Below, one piece after another: positions 7,477 to 15,223 of a stretch of DNA of 24,138 nucleotides; within the stretch, counting starts at the first letter, position 1; each line of letters begins with the position of its first letter. A model generated the notes under the pieces. It ran no database searches, was not told where the DNA came from, and saw only the letters and a list, made by a program, of their open reading frames with translations. Both the position numbers and the translations under genes were made by a program. The DNA comes from Pseudoxanthomonas suwonensis (GTDB lineage: Bacteria > Pseudomonadota > Gammaproteobacteria > Xanthomonadales > Xanthomonadaceae), in assembly GCA_003240695.1 (NCBI GenBank), contig QFNC01000032.1, positions 1 to 24,138 of the forward strand, read 5' to 3'.

Positions 7477-7923
7477 ATGCGTCCCCTGCTCCTGGCGCTG
7501 CCGCTCCTGGCGCTGCCGCTCTCCGCCCCGTCCGCCGCGGCGCGCGAGGTCTGGCACGCGGCCCGCCCGCTGCTGCCGGGCGACATCCTGCAGCCGCAGG
7601 ACATCGAGGCGCTGGCGCCGCGCCGCGACCGCGCCGATCTGGTCGAGGCGGAGCGCGAGGTCATCGGCCTCGAGGTCAAGCGCCGCGTCCGCGCCCAGGT
7701 GCCGCTGAGCGCCCGCGACATCGGCGAGCGCGCCCTGGTGCGCGCCGCGCAGCCGGTCCGCGTCTTCTGGAAGAGCGCCGGCGTCTCGCTGGAGCTGGAG
7801 GGCCGGGCCCTGGAGGCCGGGGCGCTGGGCGAGGCGGTGCGCGTCCACAATCCCGGCAGCAACCGCACCTTCCGCGCCCTGGTGGTGGCGGAAGGCACGC
7901 TGGAGGTGCGCGCCGCGCCATGA
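7477..7923 (+). CDS. flgA: Flagellar P-ring assembly chaperone FlgA
   Basis: FlgA is the periplasmic chaperone for P-ring (FlgI) assembly. The 148-residue precursor has a signal peptide of about 22 residues ending SAAA, then a SAF-type segment (RPLLPGDILQPQDIEALAPRR, with VIGLEVKRRV following) and a C-terminal beta domain (AVRVHNPGSNRTFRALVVAEG) that matches the FlgA C-terminus. It is of the short type. The hydrophobic core of the signal peptide is built from a perfect 15-bp duplication (7489-7518). Its stop overlaps the flgH start (ATGA). Confidence 0.93.
   Translation: MRPLLLALPLLALPLSAPSAAAREVWHAARPLLPGDILQPQDIEALAPRRDRADLVEAEREVIGLEVKRRVRAQVPLSARDIGERALVRAAQPVRVFWKSAGVSLELEGRALEAGALGEAVRVHNPGSNRTFRALVVAEGTLEVRAAP
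7489..7518 (+). repeat. Perfect 15-bp duplication in the FlgA signal peptide
   Basis: CTCCTGGCGCTGCCG occurs twice in tandem (7489-7503, 7504-7518) and encodes LLALP twice, forming the hydrophobic core of the FlgA signal sequence. Confidence 0.85.
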
Positions 7924-8729
7924 GCCAGTTCCCCCGCCCCCCGGTCTTTCGCCCCCCGGTCTTTCGTCCATCGGTCTTTCGCCCCTCGGTCCTGCGCCTC
8001 CCGGCCCTGTTGCCGCTCGCCCTGCTCGGCCTGGCCGGCTGCGACACGCTCGGCCATATCCAGCGGCCGCCGCCGATCTCGGCGCCGGGCGAGATCGGCG
8101 GGGCGCCGGCCACGGCGCCGGACAGCCCGCTCGAGGTGGCCAACCGTTCGCGCCCGGATGCGGGCGGCCCGGCCATGGCCGGATCGCTCTGGCGCCCCGG
8201 CAGCCGCACCTTCTTCCGCGACCAGCGCGCCCGCACGGTGGGCGACCTGCTGACCGTCGAGATCGAGATCGACGACAGCGCCCAGTTCGACAACAAGACC
8301 GAGCTCGAGCGCGAGAGCGCGCAGTCGATGCGGATGCCCTTCCTCTTCGGGTTGCAGGGCGTGCTCGGCCGCGCCTTCGGCGGCCAGCTCGATCCCGCCC
8401 TGGAGCTGGGCGGCGGCAGCACGGCCAACGGCAGCGGCAAGATCCGCCGCAACGAGAAGATCCGCCTGCAGGTGGCGGCCACCGTGGTGCGGGTGCTGCC
8501 GAGCGGCAATCTGGAGATCGCCGGCTCGCAGGAGATCCGCGTCAACAACGAGCTGCGCGAGCTGCAATTGCGCGGCCTGGTGCGGCCGGAGGACATCCGC
8601 CCGAACAACCGCATCGCCTCGGAGAAGATCGCCGAGGCGCGCATCGCCTATGGCGGGCGCGGCGTGTCGAGCGACCTGCAGCGGCCGCGCTGGGGCCAGC
8701 AGGTGATCGAGCGCGTGATCCCCTACTGA
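7920..8729 (+). CDS. flgH: Flagellar L-ring lipoprotein FlgH
   Basis: FlgH forms the outer-membrane L ring. The 269-residue precursor has a lipobox LAGC with the lipidated Cys at residue 41. It is followed by the family motifs GSLWRPGSRTFFRDQRARTVGDLLTVEIE and, near the end, IRPNNRIASEKIAEARIAYGGRG. The region before the hydrophobic core is unusually long (about 27 residues) and consists of four imperfect VFRPP/VFRPS repeats; no internal ATG or GTG offers a shorter start. The ATG overlaps the flgA stop, so the two are translationally coupled. It is the last gene of the plus-strand run and converges on the gene at 8766-9338. Confidence 0.97.
   Translation: MSQFPRPPVFRPPVFRPSVFRPSVLRLPALLPLALLGLAGCDTLGHIQRPPPISAPGEIGGAPATAPDSPLEVANRSRPDAGGPAMAGSLWRPGSRTFFRDQRARTVGDLLTVEIEIDDSAQFDNKTELERESAQSMRMPFLFGLQGVLGRAFGGQLDPALELGGGSTANGSGKIRRNEKIRLQVAATVVRVLPSGNLEIAGSQEIRVNNELRELQLRGLVRPEDIRPNNRIASEKIAEARIAYGGRGVSSDLQRPRWGQQVIERVIPY
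7942..8001 (+). repeat. Four imperfect 15-bp repeats at the start of flgH
   Basis: Units CGGTCTTTCGCCCCC-like at 7942-7956, 7957-7971, 7972-7986 and a more diverged 7987-8001 encode VFRPP, VFRPS, VFRPS and VLRLP, directly before the hydrophobic core of the lipoprotein signal. Confidence 0.9.
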
Positions 8730-8765
8730 TCTCCCCGCGCCTTAACCTCCTCTCGCCGGATCTCC

Positions 8766-9338
8766 TCACATCGGGCCGGGCAACCGGTCGCGATAGTCGA
8801 GGATGGCCTCGCGCAGCGCCTCGGCCACCGGCAGGCCGAGGCCGCCGGCGACCAGCGCCGGCTCGCTCGCATCCCGCCGGTCCAGCCAGAGCCGCGCCTC
8901 GGAGGCGCGCTGCTGCGCGGCGATGCCGGCGCCGAGGCCGTGCGGGCCGGGCAGGGCGGCGGCGGGCAGGGTGGCGGCGGGCGGCGGCGCCTCGACCCGC
9001 AGGCCGCGCAGCGCCGTCCAGGCCAGGCGCCCCTCGGGCAGGAGGATGCCGGCGGCATCGAGCCGGATCTCGCGCCGCCCCCGTCCCCGCCGCGCCCGGC
9101 GCCAGGCCAGGGCCGCCAGGCCCAGCACCAGCAGGGCGCCGAGCGCGGCGCCGAGCGACAGCGCGTCGTGCCGCGCCGGATCGATCAGCACCGCCAGGGC
9201 GGGCAGGCCGAAGAGGCCGCCCAGCAGCGCCACGCTGGCCAGGAAGGCGAGCGGCGGGCGGGCCGGGCGCAGATGCAGCAGCAGGGCGCCGTCGCCCAGC
9301 GGGGTGCGGGTGAAGGCCCCCTGATCCTGTCCAGCCAT
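8766..9338 (-). CDS. Predicted two-helix membrane protein with possible PH-like domain
   Basis: A 190-residue protein I cannot assign to a named family. Two hydrophobic segments (about 29-50 and 60-80) form a hairpin, followed by a basic stretch (WRRARRGRGRRE). A cytoplasmic domain then begins with IRLDAAGILLPEGRLAWTALRGLRV, a beta-hairpin pattern typical of bacterial PH-like membrane proteins. It ends with an amphipathic helix (AEALREAILDYRDRL). The ATG at 9338 has GGAG-type bases upstream. It lies 134 bp downstream of flgI on the same strand and converges with flgH, so it may be the last gene of the flgE operon or have its own promoter. A flagellar role is unproven. Confidence 0.7.
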   Translation of the reverse strand: MAGQDQGAFTRTPLGDGALLLHLRPARPPLAFLASVALLGGLFGLPALAVLIDPARHDALSLGAALGALLVLGLAALAWRRARRGRGRREIRLDAAGILLPEGRLAWTALRGLRVEAPPPAATLPAAALPGPHGLGAGIAAQQRASEARLWLDRRDASEPALVAGGLGLPVAEALREAILDYRDRLPGPM

Positions 9339-9472
9339 CCGCCCCTCTCCGTTGCGCGGCGCAGGATAGGGCCAGGGGCGCCCGGGATGAATGGGCGCCG
9401 CCGCCGCGCGGACGGGTTCGGCGGCCGCCCGGCCGGGCCCCGAGCTGCGGCGGCCATCGGCGGACGCGGCGG

Positions 9473-10621
9473 TCAGATGAACTGCAGCTCCGCATGCAGC
9501 GCGCCGCTGGCCTTCAGCGCGGTCAGCACCGAGATCAGGTCGCGCGGCGCGAGGCCGAGCGCGTTGAGCCCGTCCACCAGATCCTTCAGCGTCGTGGCGC
9601 GCGGCAGGGTGGCCAGGCGCCGGCCGCGCTGGTCGTCCACCTCCACCTGGGTGCGCGGCACCACCGTGGTCTCGCCATTGGAGAAGGGCGCCGGCTGGCT
9701 GACCAGCGGGCTCTCGGTGACGCGGATCACCAAGTTGCCATGGGTGATGGCCACCGGATCGACGCGCACCTGGGCGCCGACGACGATGGTGCCGGTGCGC
9801 TCGTCCACCACCACCCGCGCCGGCGTCTCGGGCCGCACCTGCAGCCCCTCCATCTGCGCCACCAGCAGCGGCAGCCGGTCGCGGAAGCCGGGCGGCACCC
9901 GCACCTCGACGGTGCCGAGGTCGAGCGCCGTCGCGGTCGTGGCGCCGAAGCGGGCGTTCACCGCCTCCTCGATGCGGATGGCGGTGGTGAAGTCGGGCGC
10001 GCGCAGCGCCAGGCGGATGCTCTCGAGGCCGCGCATCTCGACCGGCACCTCGCGCTCGACCAGCCCGCCGCCCGGCACGCGGCCCTGGGTGGTGACGCCG
10101 CTCGAGATGCTCTGCGCCTGGCCCTCGGCCTTGAAGCCGCCGACCACCACCGGGCCCTGCGCCACGGCATAGACCTCGCCATCGGCGCCCATCAGCGGGG
10201 TCACGATCAGCGTGCCGCCGTTCAGGCTCTTGGCGTCGCCGAGCGAGGAGACCTGCACGTCGATCGGCGTGCCCTGGCGGGCGAAGGCGGGCAGCGTCGC
10301 GGTGACGATGACGGCGGCGGTGTTCTTGGTCTGCACCCGGGCATCGGCGACGTTGATGCCCATGCGCTCCAGCATCGCCGCCAGGCTCTGCTGGGTGAAG
10401 GGCGTGTTGCGCAGCTGGTCGCCGCTGCCCTGCAGGCCGATCACCAGGCCGTAGCCGATCAGCTGGTTGCCGCGCACCCCTTCGATCGCGACGATGTCCT
10501 TGAGCCGCACCTGCGCCTGGGCCAGGCCCGGCAGCAGGCCGGACAGCAGGCCGGACAGCAGGCCCGGCAGGGCGGCCGCGAGCAGCAGCAGGCGGAGCGG
10601 ACGGCGCGGGCGGCGCGGCAT
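9473..10621 (-). CDS. flgI: Flagellar P-ring protein FlgI
   Basis: FlgI is the periplasmic P-ring subunit, assembled with FlgA. The 382-residue precursor has a Sec signal ending AQA-QV near residue 36. It then carries the near-invariant VRLKDIVAIEGVRGNQLIGYGLVIGLQGSGD and later MGINVADARVQTKNTAAVIVTATLPAFARQG and TPLMGADGEVYAVAQGPVVVGG; the end LTALKASGALHAELQFI is canonical. The hydrophobic core of the signal is GLLSGLLSGLLPGL, coded by 12-bp repeats. The ribosome site is weak, and the gene starts 17 bases after the preceding stop. Confidence 0.98.
   Translation of the reverse strand: MPRRPRRPLRLLLLAAALPGLLSGLLSGLLPGLAQAQVRLKDIVAIEGVRGNQLIGYGLVIGLQGSGDQLRNTPFTQQSLAAMLERMGINVADARVQTKNTAAVIVTATLPAFARQGTPIDVQVSSLGDAKSLNGGTLIVTPLMGADGEVYAVAQGPVVVGGFKAEGQAQSISSGVTTQGRVPGGGLVEREVPVEMRGLESIRLALRAPDFTTAIRIEEAVNARFGATTATALDLGTVEVRVPPGFRDRLPLLVAQMEGLQVRPETPARVVVDERTGTIVVGAQVRVDPVAITHGNLVIRVTESPLVSQPAPFSNGETTVVPRTQVEVDDQRGRRLATLPRATTLKDLVDGLNALGLAPRDLISVLTALKASGALHAELQFI
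10529..10576 (-). repeat. 12-bp tandem repeats in the FlgI signal peptide
   Basis: Perfect units GGACAGCAGGCC at 10541-10552 and 10553-10564 (plus-strand reading) are flanked by degenerate units. On the coding strand they give GLLS repeats inside the signal hydrophobic core. Confidence 0.8.
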
Positions 10622-10638
10622 GGCGCGGGCGTCCCGCG

Positions 10639-10986
10639 TCAGGCGCTGTAGCGCAGGCCGGCGGCGGCCAGCGCCGCGACCGGCATGCGGGCGGGGTCGA
10701 GGCCGAGCAGCGCCTTCATGGCGCCGAGCGCGCGGCCGTCCTGCAGCCGCCGCGCCGGGCCGCCGGCCGCCTCGTCCGGCCTCTCGCTCGGCCCCCCGCC
10801 CGGCCCCTGGATCAGGCCGCGCCAGAGGCGCACCGCCGTCTCGCGCGCCAGCGGCGTCGCCAGCATGAAGGCCTCGGCGCAGGTCTCGGTGTCGCAGCCG
10901 AGCCCCTCGGCCATGGCGGCGTAGGTGGCGATGTCCTCCTCCTCCAGGGCCAGGGGGATGAAGGGGGAGACGGGGGGGATGGCCAT
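10639..10986 (-). CDS. Small protein of unknown function between flgL and flgI
   Basis: A 115-residue protein without signal peptide or membrane segment. It has an acidic, helical N-terminal half (EEEDIATYAAMAEGLG, two Cys in CDTETCAEAF), a Gly/Pro/Ala-rich middle (about 60-80), and a short hydrophobic C-terminus. GGAG lies upstream of the ATG at 10986, and the gene sits 26 bases after flgL and 17 bases before flgI, so it is clearly part of the operon. In many proteobacteria this position holds flgJ, but I do not see the FlgJ rod-binding pattern. A small secretion chaperone or cap is possible; this is inference from position only. Confidence 0.75.
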   Translation of the reverse strand: MAIPPVSPFIPLALEEEDIATYAAMAEGLGCDTETCAEAFMLATPLARETAVRLWRGLIQGPGGGPSERPDEAAGGPARRLQDGRALGAMKALLGLDPARMPVAALAAAGLRYSA

Positions 10987-11012
10987 GGACGGTTTCTCCG
11001 GGGATGGGGTGA

Positions 11013-12086
11013 TCAGAGGTAGTTGACCAGGCTCAGCTGATTGAGCCGGGCGGTGACCGAATAGGTGGCGTTGAGCTGCAGCTCGAGGGCGGAGACGCGG
11101 TCGGCGATGGTGTAGTAGTCGACCGTCTCGAGGTCGTTGATCTGCGCCGTCGCCGCGGCGATCGCCCTGTCCTGGATCTCGGCGACGCTCTCGAGCCGCG
11201 CCTGCTTGATGCCGAGCACGCCGGAGAGGGTGGTGAGCTGGCTCTGCGCGCCGCGCATCAGCGCGCCGGCCTGGTCGAGCAGGCCGCGCCGCGCCGCCTC
11301 GCTGAGCTGGCTGTCCGACGCGTCCAGGGTGGAGAGCAGGGCAAGCGACTGGAAGGCGTCGCGGAAGGCCTGGTTGTCGGCGCGGACGTCATAGCTCAGC
11401 GTCTCGCCGGCGCCGATGCGGACCTGCGTCGGCCGGCCGTCGCCGGTCCGGCTGTCCGCGCCGTAGACCAGGCCGTAGAAGGCCGGCGGCTGGGTCGTGG
11501 CATCGCCGTCGCCATCGGCATCGGCATCCTCGAACAGCGCCCGGACATCGGCCATCAGCGCCCCGGCCTCGTCCGCGTCGAGCGGGCCGCCGCCGCCGAC
11601 GGCGCCGCCGAGCAGGGACTGCACCTGGGCGAGCAGGCCGGCGGGCGCGGCCACCGGCGGCGCGGCGCTGTCGGTGCCGGCAAAGACGTTCTGCTGGTCG
11701 AAGCGGGTGTTCAGCAGGCCGACGAGGCTCTCGAGCGCGCCGCGCGCGGCCGCGGCCAGGGTGGCATAGCCATCGCCCTCCAGCGCCTCGGCCTGCAGGA
11801 TCTGCGTCGAGATCTCCTGCATCACCGTGCCGGCATTGCCGAGCGCGGTCTGCATGGTGGCCAGCCGCAGCCCGGCCTGGCTGGCGACGCTCTTCAGCGA
11901 GGCGCCCTGCTGCACCTCGCCGTGCAGCTTGTAGAGCAGCGCGGCGCCGACGCCCATCTCGCGCGCCGGATCGGCCTTCCTGCCCGAGGACATCTCGGCG
12001 GTCAGCCGGGCCAGCTCGATCTTCATCTGGGTCAGGTCGGCCTGGCGGCCGATGGCCATGCCGCTGCCCGAAACACGGTTGTCCAT
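11013..12086 (-). CDS. flgL: Hook-filament junction protein FlgL (flagellin-like)
   Basis: FlgL joins the FlgK zone of the hook to the filament. The 357-residue protein has flagellin-type helical ends: an N-terminal segment with LARLTAEMSSGRKADPAREMGVG and a C-terminal segment with IADRVSALELQLNATYSVTARLNQLSLVNYL. The middle holds an FAGTDS-type motif (QQNVFAGTDSAAPP) found in FlgL. An acidic DADADGDGDA run lies near residue 190. GGAGGGAGA precedes the ATG at 12086. It follows flgK by 22 bases, the usual order. Confidence 0.93.
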   Translation of the reverse strand: MDNRVSGSGMAIGRQADLTQMKIELARLTAEMSSGRKADPAREMGVGAALLYKLHGEVQQGASLKSVASQAGLRLATMQTALGNAGTVMQEISTQILQAEALEGDGYATLAAAARGALESLVGLLNTRFDQQNVFAGTDSAAPPVAAPAGLLAQVQSLLGGAVGGGGPLDADEAGALMADVRALFEDADADGDGDATTQPPAFYGLVYGADSRTGDGRPTQVRIGAGETLSYDVRADNQAFRDAFQSLALLSTLDASDSQLSEAARRGLLDQAGALMRGAQSQLTTLSGVLGIKQARLESVAEIQDRAIAAATAQINDLETVDYYTIADRVSALELQLNATYSVTARLNQLSLVNYL

Positions 12087-12108
12087 GGTGTTCTCCCTCC
12101 GCTCCGGC

Positions 12109-13551
12109 TCACCGGATCTCGGACAGTTCCTTCAGCATGTCGGAGACGGCCTGGATGACCTGCACCGTGGCGGCATAGGTCTGCTGCACGACCAGCAGGC
12201 GCATCGTCTCGTCATCCACATTCACGGCGGTCTTGTTGGCCAGGCTCTCGCGCGCCTGCAGCGCCTGGCTGGCGCGGCTCTCGGCGCGGTCGGTCCAGAC
12301 CGCGCGGGCGCTCTGCATCAGCCCCGCCACCTGGGCGGCGGCCGTCGGCAGGCTCATCGTGCCGGGCAGGCCGCCGCTGCTGTCGTAGCTGCGGTTCTCC
12401 TCGATCCCGGACAGGGCGCGGAGGACGAAGCTGTTGTCCGTGGCCTGGCCCGGGCTCGTCGCCTGCATGCCGTCGCGCAGGCGCCACAGCGCGCCGCCCT
12501 GCTCGGGATCGGCCTGCGTGTTGAGGCGGATGTCGCGGGCGAGGCCGCGGACGTCATCGCCGCCGGCGAGCGCCACGGGCGGGCTGCCGCCGGTGGTGAA
12601 GAGGCCGGCCGCGGTGCCGGAGAGGGTGGTGTCGGCCTCCTGGAAGGCCGTGACCAGCGCGCCGGCCGTCTGGTCCAGCATGGCGGCGAAGCCCGGCAGG
12701 GTCCTGTCGCGCAGCGTCAGCGAGGCGGCCAGCGAGCCGCTCTCCGAGACGCGCAGCGCCTGGCCGTTGACGGTGACGCCGGCCAGGCCGGTCGCCGTCG
12801 CGGAGATCACCGGCGTGTGGGTGAAGCGCAGGGGGTGCGCGGTGGTGCTGTCGAGCAGCGTGTTGCCGCCATCGGTCATCACGATCAGCCGGCCGGGGCC
12901 GTTGTCGTGCACCTGGATCGGCACCACCTTGCCGATCCCGGCCAGCAGCACGTCGCGCCGGTCCTCGTACTCGGCCGTCGAGGCGCCGCGCGCGGCCGCC
13001 TGGGCCATCTGCCGGTCGTTCTCGGCCAGATTGGCCAGGGCGGTGTTCACCGTCTCGACATCGCGCGCCACGGCGAGGTCGGCCGCGGCCCGGCCATCGG
13101 CCAGGGCGACGTCGAGCCCGTGCAGCGTGTCGAGCAGGTTCTGCGCCGTGGCCAGGACCTGGCTCTGCGCCACGGCGTCGTCCGGGCTGCCGGAGAGGAA
13201 GTCGAGCGCGTCCTGGAAGGCGCCGAGGCGGCTCGGCAGGGAGGTCTCGTCCGCCGGCTGGCCGACGGTCTTGTTGTAGACCTCCAGCGTGCCCTGCATG
13301 CGGTCGGCATAGGCCTCGGCCGCGTCGGCGGCGCGCGAGGCGGCGGCGAGGGCGGCATCGGCGGCGCGCTGCGCGACGCCGGTCTCGACGCCGGCGCCGC
13401 CGCCGGCCACCAGCTTCTCGCCGCGCGGCAGCTCGCGCCGCACATAGCCATCCGTGTTGGCGTTGGCGATGTTGTTGGCGATCAGCGCGGCGTTGCGCTG
13501 CTCGGCGGCCAGCGAGGAGAGGGCGGTGGAGAGGGCGCCTTGCAGGCTCAT
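12109..13551 (-). CDS. flgK: Hook-filament junction protein FlgK (HAP1)
   Basis: FlgK caps the hook and links it to FlgL and filament. The 480-residue product starts MSLQGALSTALSSLAAEQRN with the rod/hook-family ALIANNIANANTDGYVRRE (about 22-40). It contains the FlgK-type internal region (YEDRRDVLLAGIGKVVPIQV) and ends with VDDETMRLLVVQQTYAATVQVIQAVSDMLKEL, the canonical C-terminal helix. GGAAG precedes the ATG at 13551. Confidence 0.96.
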   Translation of the reverse strand: MSLQGALSTALSSLAAEQRNAALIANNIANANTDGYVRRELPRGEKLVAGGGAGVETGVAQRAADAALAAASRAADAAEAYADRMQGTLEVYNKTVGQPADETSLPSRLGAFQDALDFLSGSPDDAVAQSQVLATAQNLLDTLHGLDVALADGRAAADLAVARDVETVNTALANLAENDRQMAQAAARGASTAEYEDRRDVLLAGIGKVVPIQVHDNGPGRLIVMTDGGNTLLDSTTAHPLRFTHTPVISATATGLAGVTVNGQALRVSESGSLAASLTLRDRTLPGFAAMLDQTAGALVTAFQEADTTLSGTAAGLFTTGGSPPVALAGGDDVRGLARDIRLNTQADPEQGGALWRLRDGMQATSPGQATDNSFVLRALSGIEENRSYDSSGGLPGTMSLPTAAAQVAGLMQSARAVWTDRAESRASQALQARESLANKTAVNVDDETMRLLVVQQTYAATVQVIQAVSDMLKELSEIR

Positions 13552-13578
13552 GATCCGGCTTCCGCGTCAGGGAGGGAG

Positions 13579-13602
13579 GGCGGCGGGGAGAGGCCCGCCG
13601 CC
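13579..13602 (-). terminator. GC-rich hairpin directly after flgE
   Basis: A perfect 9-bp stem GGCGGCGGG/CCCGCCGCC (13579-13587 with 13594-13602) with a 6-base loop lies seven bases past the flgE stop and before the flgK start. It lacks a T run on the minus strand, so it is not a standard terminator. It could block 3' exonucleases or reduce read-through, giving more flgE than flgK mRNA. Confidence 0.5.
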
Positions 13603-13608
13603 GCGGGC

Positions 13609-15111
13609 TCAGCGCTTGAGGTTGGTCGCCTCTTCCAGCATCTGGTCGGCGGTGCGCACCACCGAGGCGTTGGAGCTGTAGGCGCGCTGCGTCTCGATCA
13701 GGTTGGTCAGCTCGGTGCCGATATCGACGTTGGAGGATTCCAGCGCGCCGCCCGAGGTGGTGCCGGCGGCGCCCTCGCCGGCGGTCAGCAGCCGCACCGC
13801 GCCGGCCTCGCGCGACATCTCGTAGGCATCGCCGCGCACCGGGTTCAGCCCGTCCGCATTGGCGAAGACGGCGAGCTTGACCTGGTAGATCGCCCGGCTC
13901 TGGCCGTTCGAGAAGGTGGCGACGACCTTGCCGTCATCCTCGACCGAGACGCGCTCGAGCAGGCCGAAGGCGGAGCCGTCCTTCTCGATCGCCACGGGGG
14001 TGTAGCTGCCGGAGAGCTGGGTGACGCCGGAGACGCTGCCGGGGACGCCGATGTTGATCGGCAGGTCGGTGGTGGCGGTGCCGGACACCCCGGCGCCGAC
14101 CTGCAGGGTCAGCCGGCCGGTGATCGGGTCGTAGCGGCCGAGGCCGGGGATGGTGTCGGCGGCGGCGTCCGCATCGCTGCCGTCGCGGCCGTAATTGGCC
14201 GGGCTCAGGATGGTGGTGCTGGCGCTCTGCGCGACGGTGCCGTCGGCGTTGCGGCTGTGGGTGGTGGTGGCGTCCTTCACCGACTTGATGGTGCCGGCCA
14301 GGTTGCTGCCGGCGCTCGCCGGGTAGAACTCGAACTCGACCGAGCCCACCAGATGGCTGGCATCGTAGGTGTCGGCGCCGCTGCCCGAGGCGCCGCTGCC
14401 CGTGGCGCTGTCGAAGACCTGCAGGATCCAGGCATTGGTGTTGTCGGTGCCGGCGGCGTCGGGCAGCACCGGCGTGAAGCGGTAGGTCAGGGTCTGGCTG
14501 CCGCCGAGCGCGTCGTAGTAGTCGATGCTGCTGACGAAGGCGTTCTCGTTCGGCGGCGGCGAGGCATAGGCGGTCTGGTCGGAGGGCAGGTTGAACCAGG
14601 CCTTCATCTGCGTCGTCGGCGAGGAGGCGACCGAGGTGTCGCTGACATTCACCGTGGTCAGGCTCTCCAGGTTGTTGTCCCCCAGATTGCCGGCCGGCAG
14701 GCCGTCGGCGCCGAGCCTGACGCCCTGCAGGTAGTAGCCGGCGGCATTGACCAGGTTGCCATTGGCGTCGGGGCGGAAGGAGCCGGCGCGGGTCGCCAGG
14801 TACTTGCCGGCGCTGTCGGCGCCCTCGTTGACCACCAGGAAGCCGTTGCCGTTCACCGCGATGTCGGTGTCGGTGCCGGTCGACTGCACCTGGCCCACCT
14901 TGCTGATCTCGACACGGTTCTGCGCCGCGGTGCCGGTCAGGGAGGCGGAGCCGTTGCTGCTGCCCTCGAGGACCAGGCTGGAGAACTGCGTGTCGACCCG
15001 CTTGTAGCCGACGGTCGAGCTGTTGGCGATGTTGTTGGAGATGCCGGCCAGCTTCTGCGCCTGGGCGTTCAGGCCGGAGGTGCTGGTGCGGAGTGCGTTG
15101 ATGGCGGTCAT
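13609..15111 (-). CDS. flgE: Flagellar hook protein FlgE
   Basis: FlgE polymerises into the hook. The 500-residue protein has the N-terminal signature (LRTSTSGLNAQAQKLAGISNNIANSSTVGYKRVD, about 7-40), the TDIAVNGNGFLVV motif, and a C-terminal GGALESSNVDIGTELTNLI with TQRAYSSNASVVRTADQML. The middle is a Ser/Thr/Asp-rich surface domain, and its size lies at the long side of the usual 400-500. GAGAGGG lies upstream of the ATG at 15111. It is the first gene of its operon, separated from motB by 112 bp holding two hairpins. Confidence 0.96.
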   Translation of the reverse strand: MTAINALRTSTSGLNAQAQKLAGISNNIANSSTVGYKRVDTQFSSLVLEGSSNGSASLTGTAAQNRVEISKVGQVQSTGTDTDIAVNGNGFLVVNEGADSAGKYLATRAGSFRPDANGNLVNAAGYYLQGVRLGADGLPAGNLGDNNLESLTTVNVSDTSVASSPTTQMKAWFNLPSDQTAYASPPPNENAFVSSIDYYDALGGSQTLTYRFTPVLPDAAGTDNTNAWILQVFDSATGSGASGSGADTYDASHLVGSVEFEFYPASAGSNLAGTIKSVKDATTTHSRNADGTVAQSASTTILSPANYGRDGSDADAAADTIPGLGRYDPITGRLTLQVGAGVSGTATTDLPINIGVPGSVSGVTQLSGSYTPVAIEKDGSAFGLLERVSVEDDGKVVATFSNGQSRAIYQVKLAVFANADGLNPVRGDAYEMSREAGAVRLLTAGEGAAGTTSGGALESSNVDIGTELTNLIETQRAYSSNASVVRTADQMLEEATNLKR

Positions 15112-15147
15112 CGGCGGTCCCTCTCAAGGCGGGCGTGACACGGGGAA

Positions 15148-15201
15148 GGCTGGCGGGCGCCAGCCGCTTCGGTTCGGGACCGGCGCCGGCCTTCTGCCGG
15201 C
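15148..15201 (-). terminator. Two hairpins between motB and flgE
   Basis: In minus-strand order after the motB stop, GCCGGC/GCCGGC with a 5-base loop (15185-15201) is followed by GGCTGGCG/CGCCAGCC (15148-15165), a perfect stem followed by TTCCCC. Their place at the end of the fliF-motB run suggests termination before the flgE operon. No T-rich tail is present, so the mechanism is uncertain. Confidence 0.45.
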
Positions 15202-15223
15202 GGGCCGGAGGTCGCGCGGGGTT

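Noticed and set aside
7551..7568. A sigma54-like GG-N10-GC pattern (TGGCACGCGGCCCGCC) inside flgA
   Set aside because: It lies within coding sequence, lacks a TTGC-type -12 element, and GG-N10-GC is common by chance at this GC content.
10639..10986. Calling the gene between flgL and flgI flgJ
   Set aside because: Position fits, but the rod-binding pattern and any muramidase domain are absent.
12052..15138. A 1028-codon plus-strand frame opposite flgK and flgE
   Set aside because: Exactly mirrors the codon periodicity of the two genuine genes; the product is Gly/His/Arg/Val-rich with no motif.
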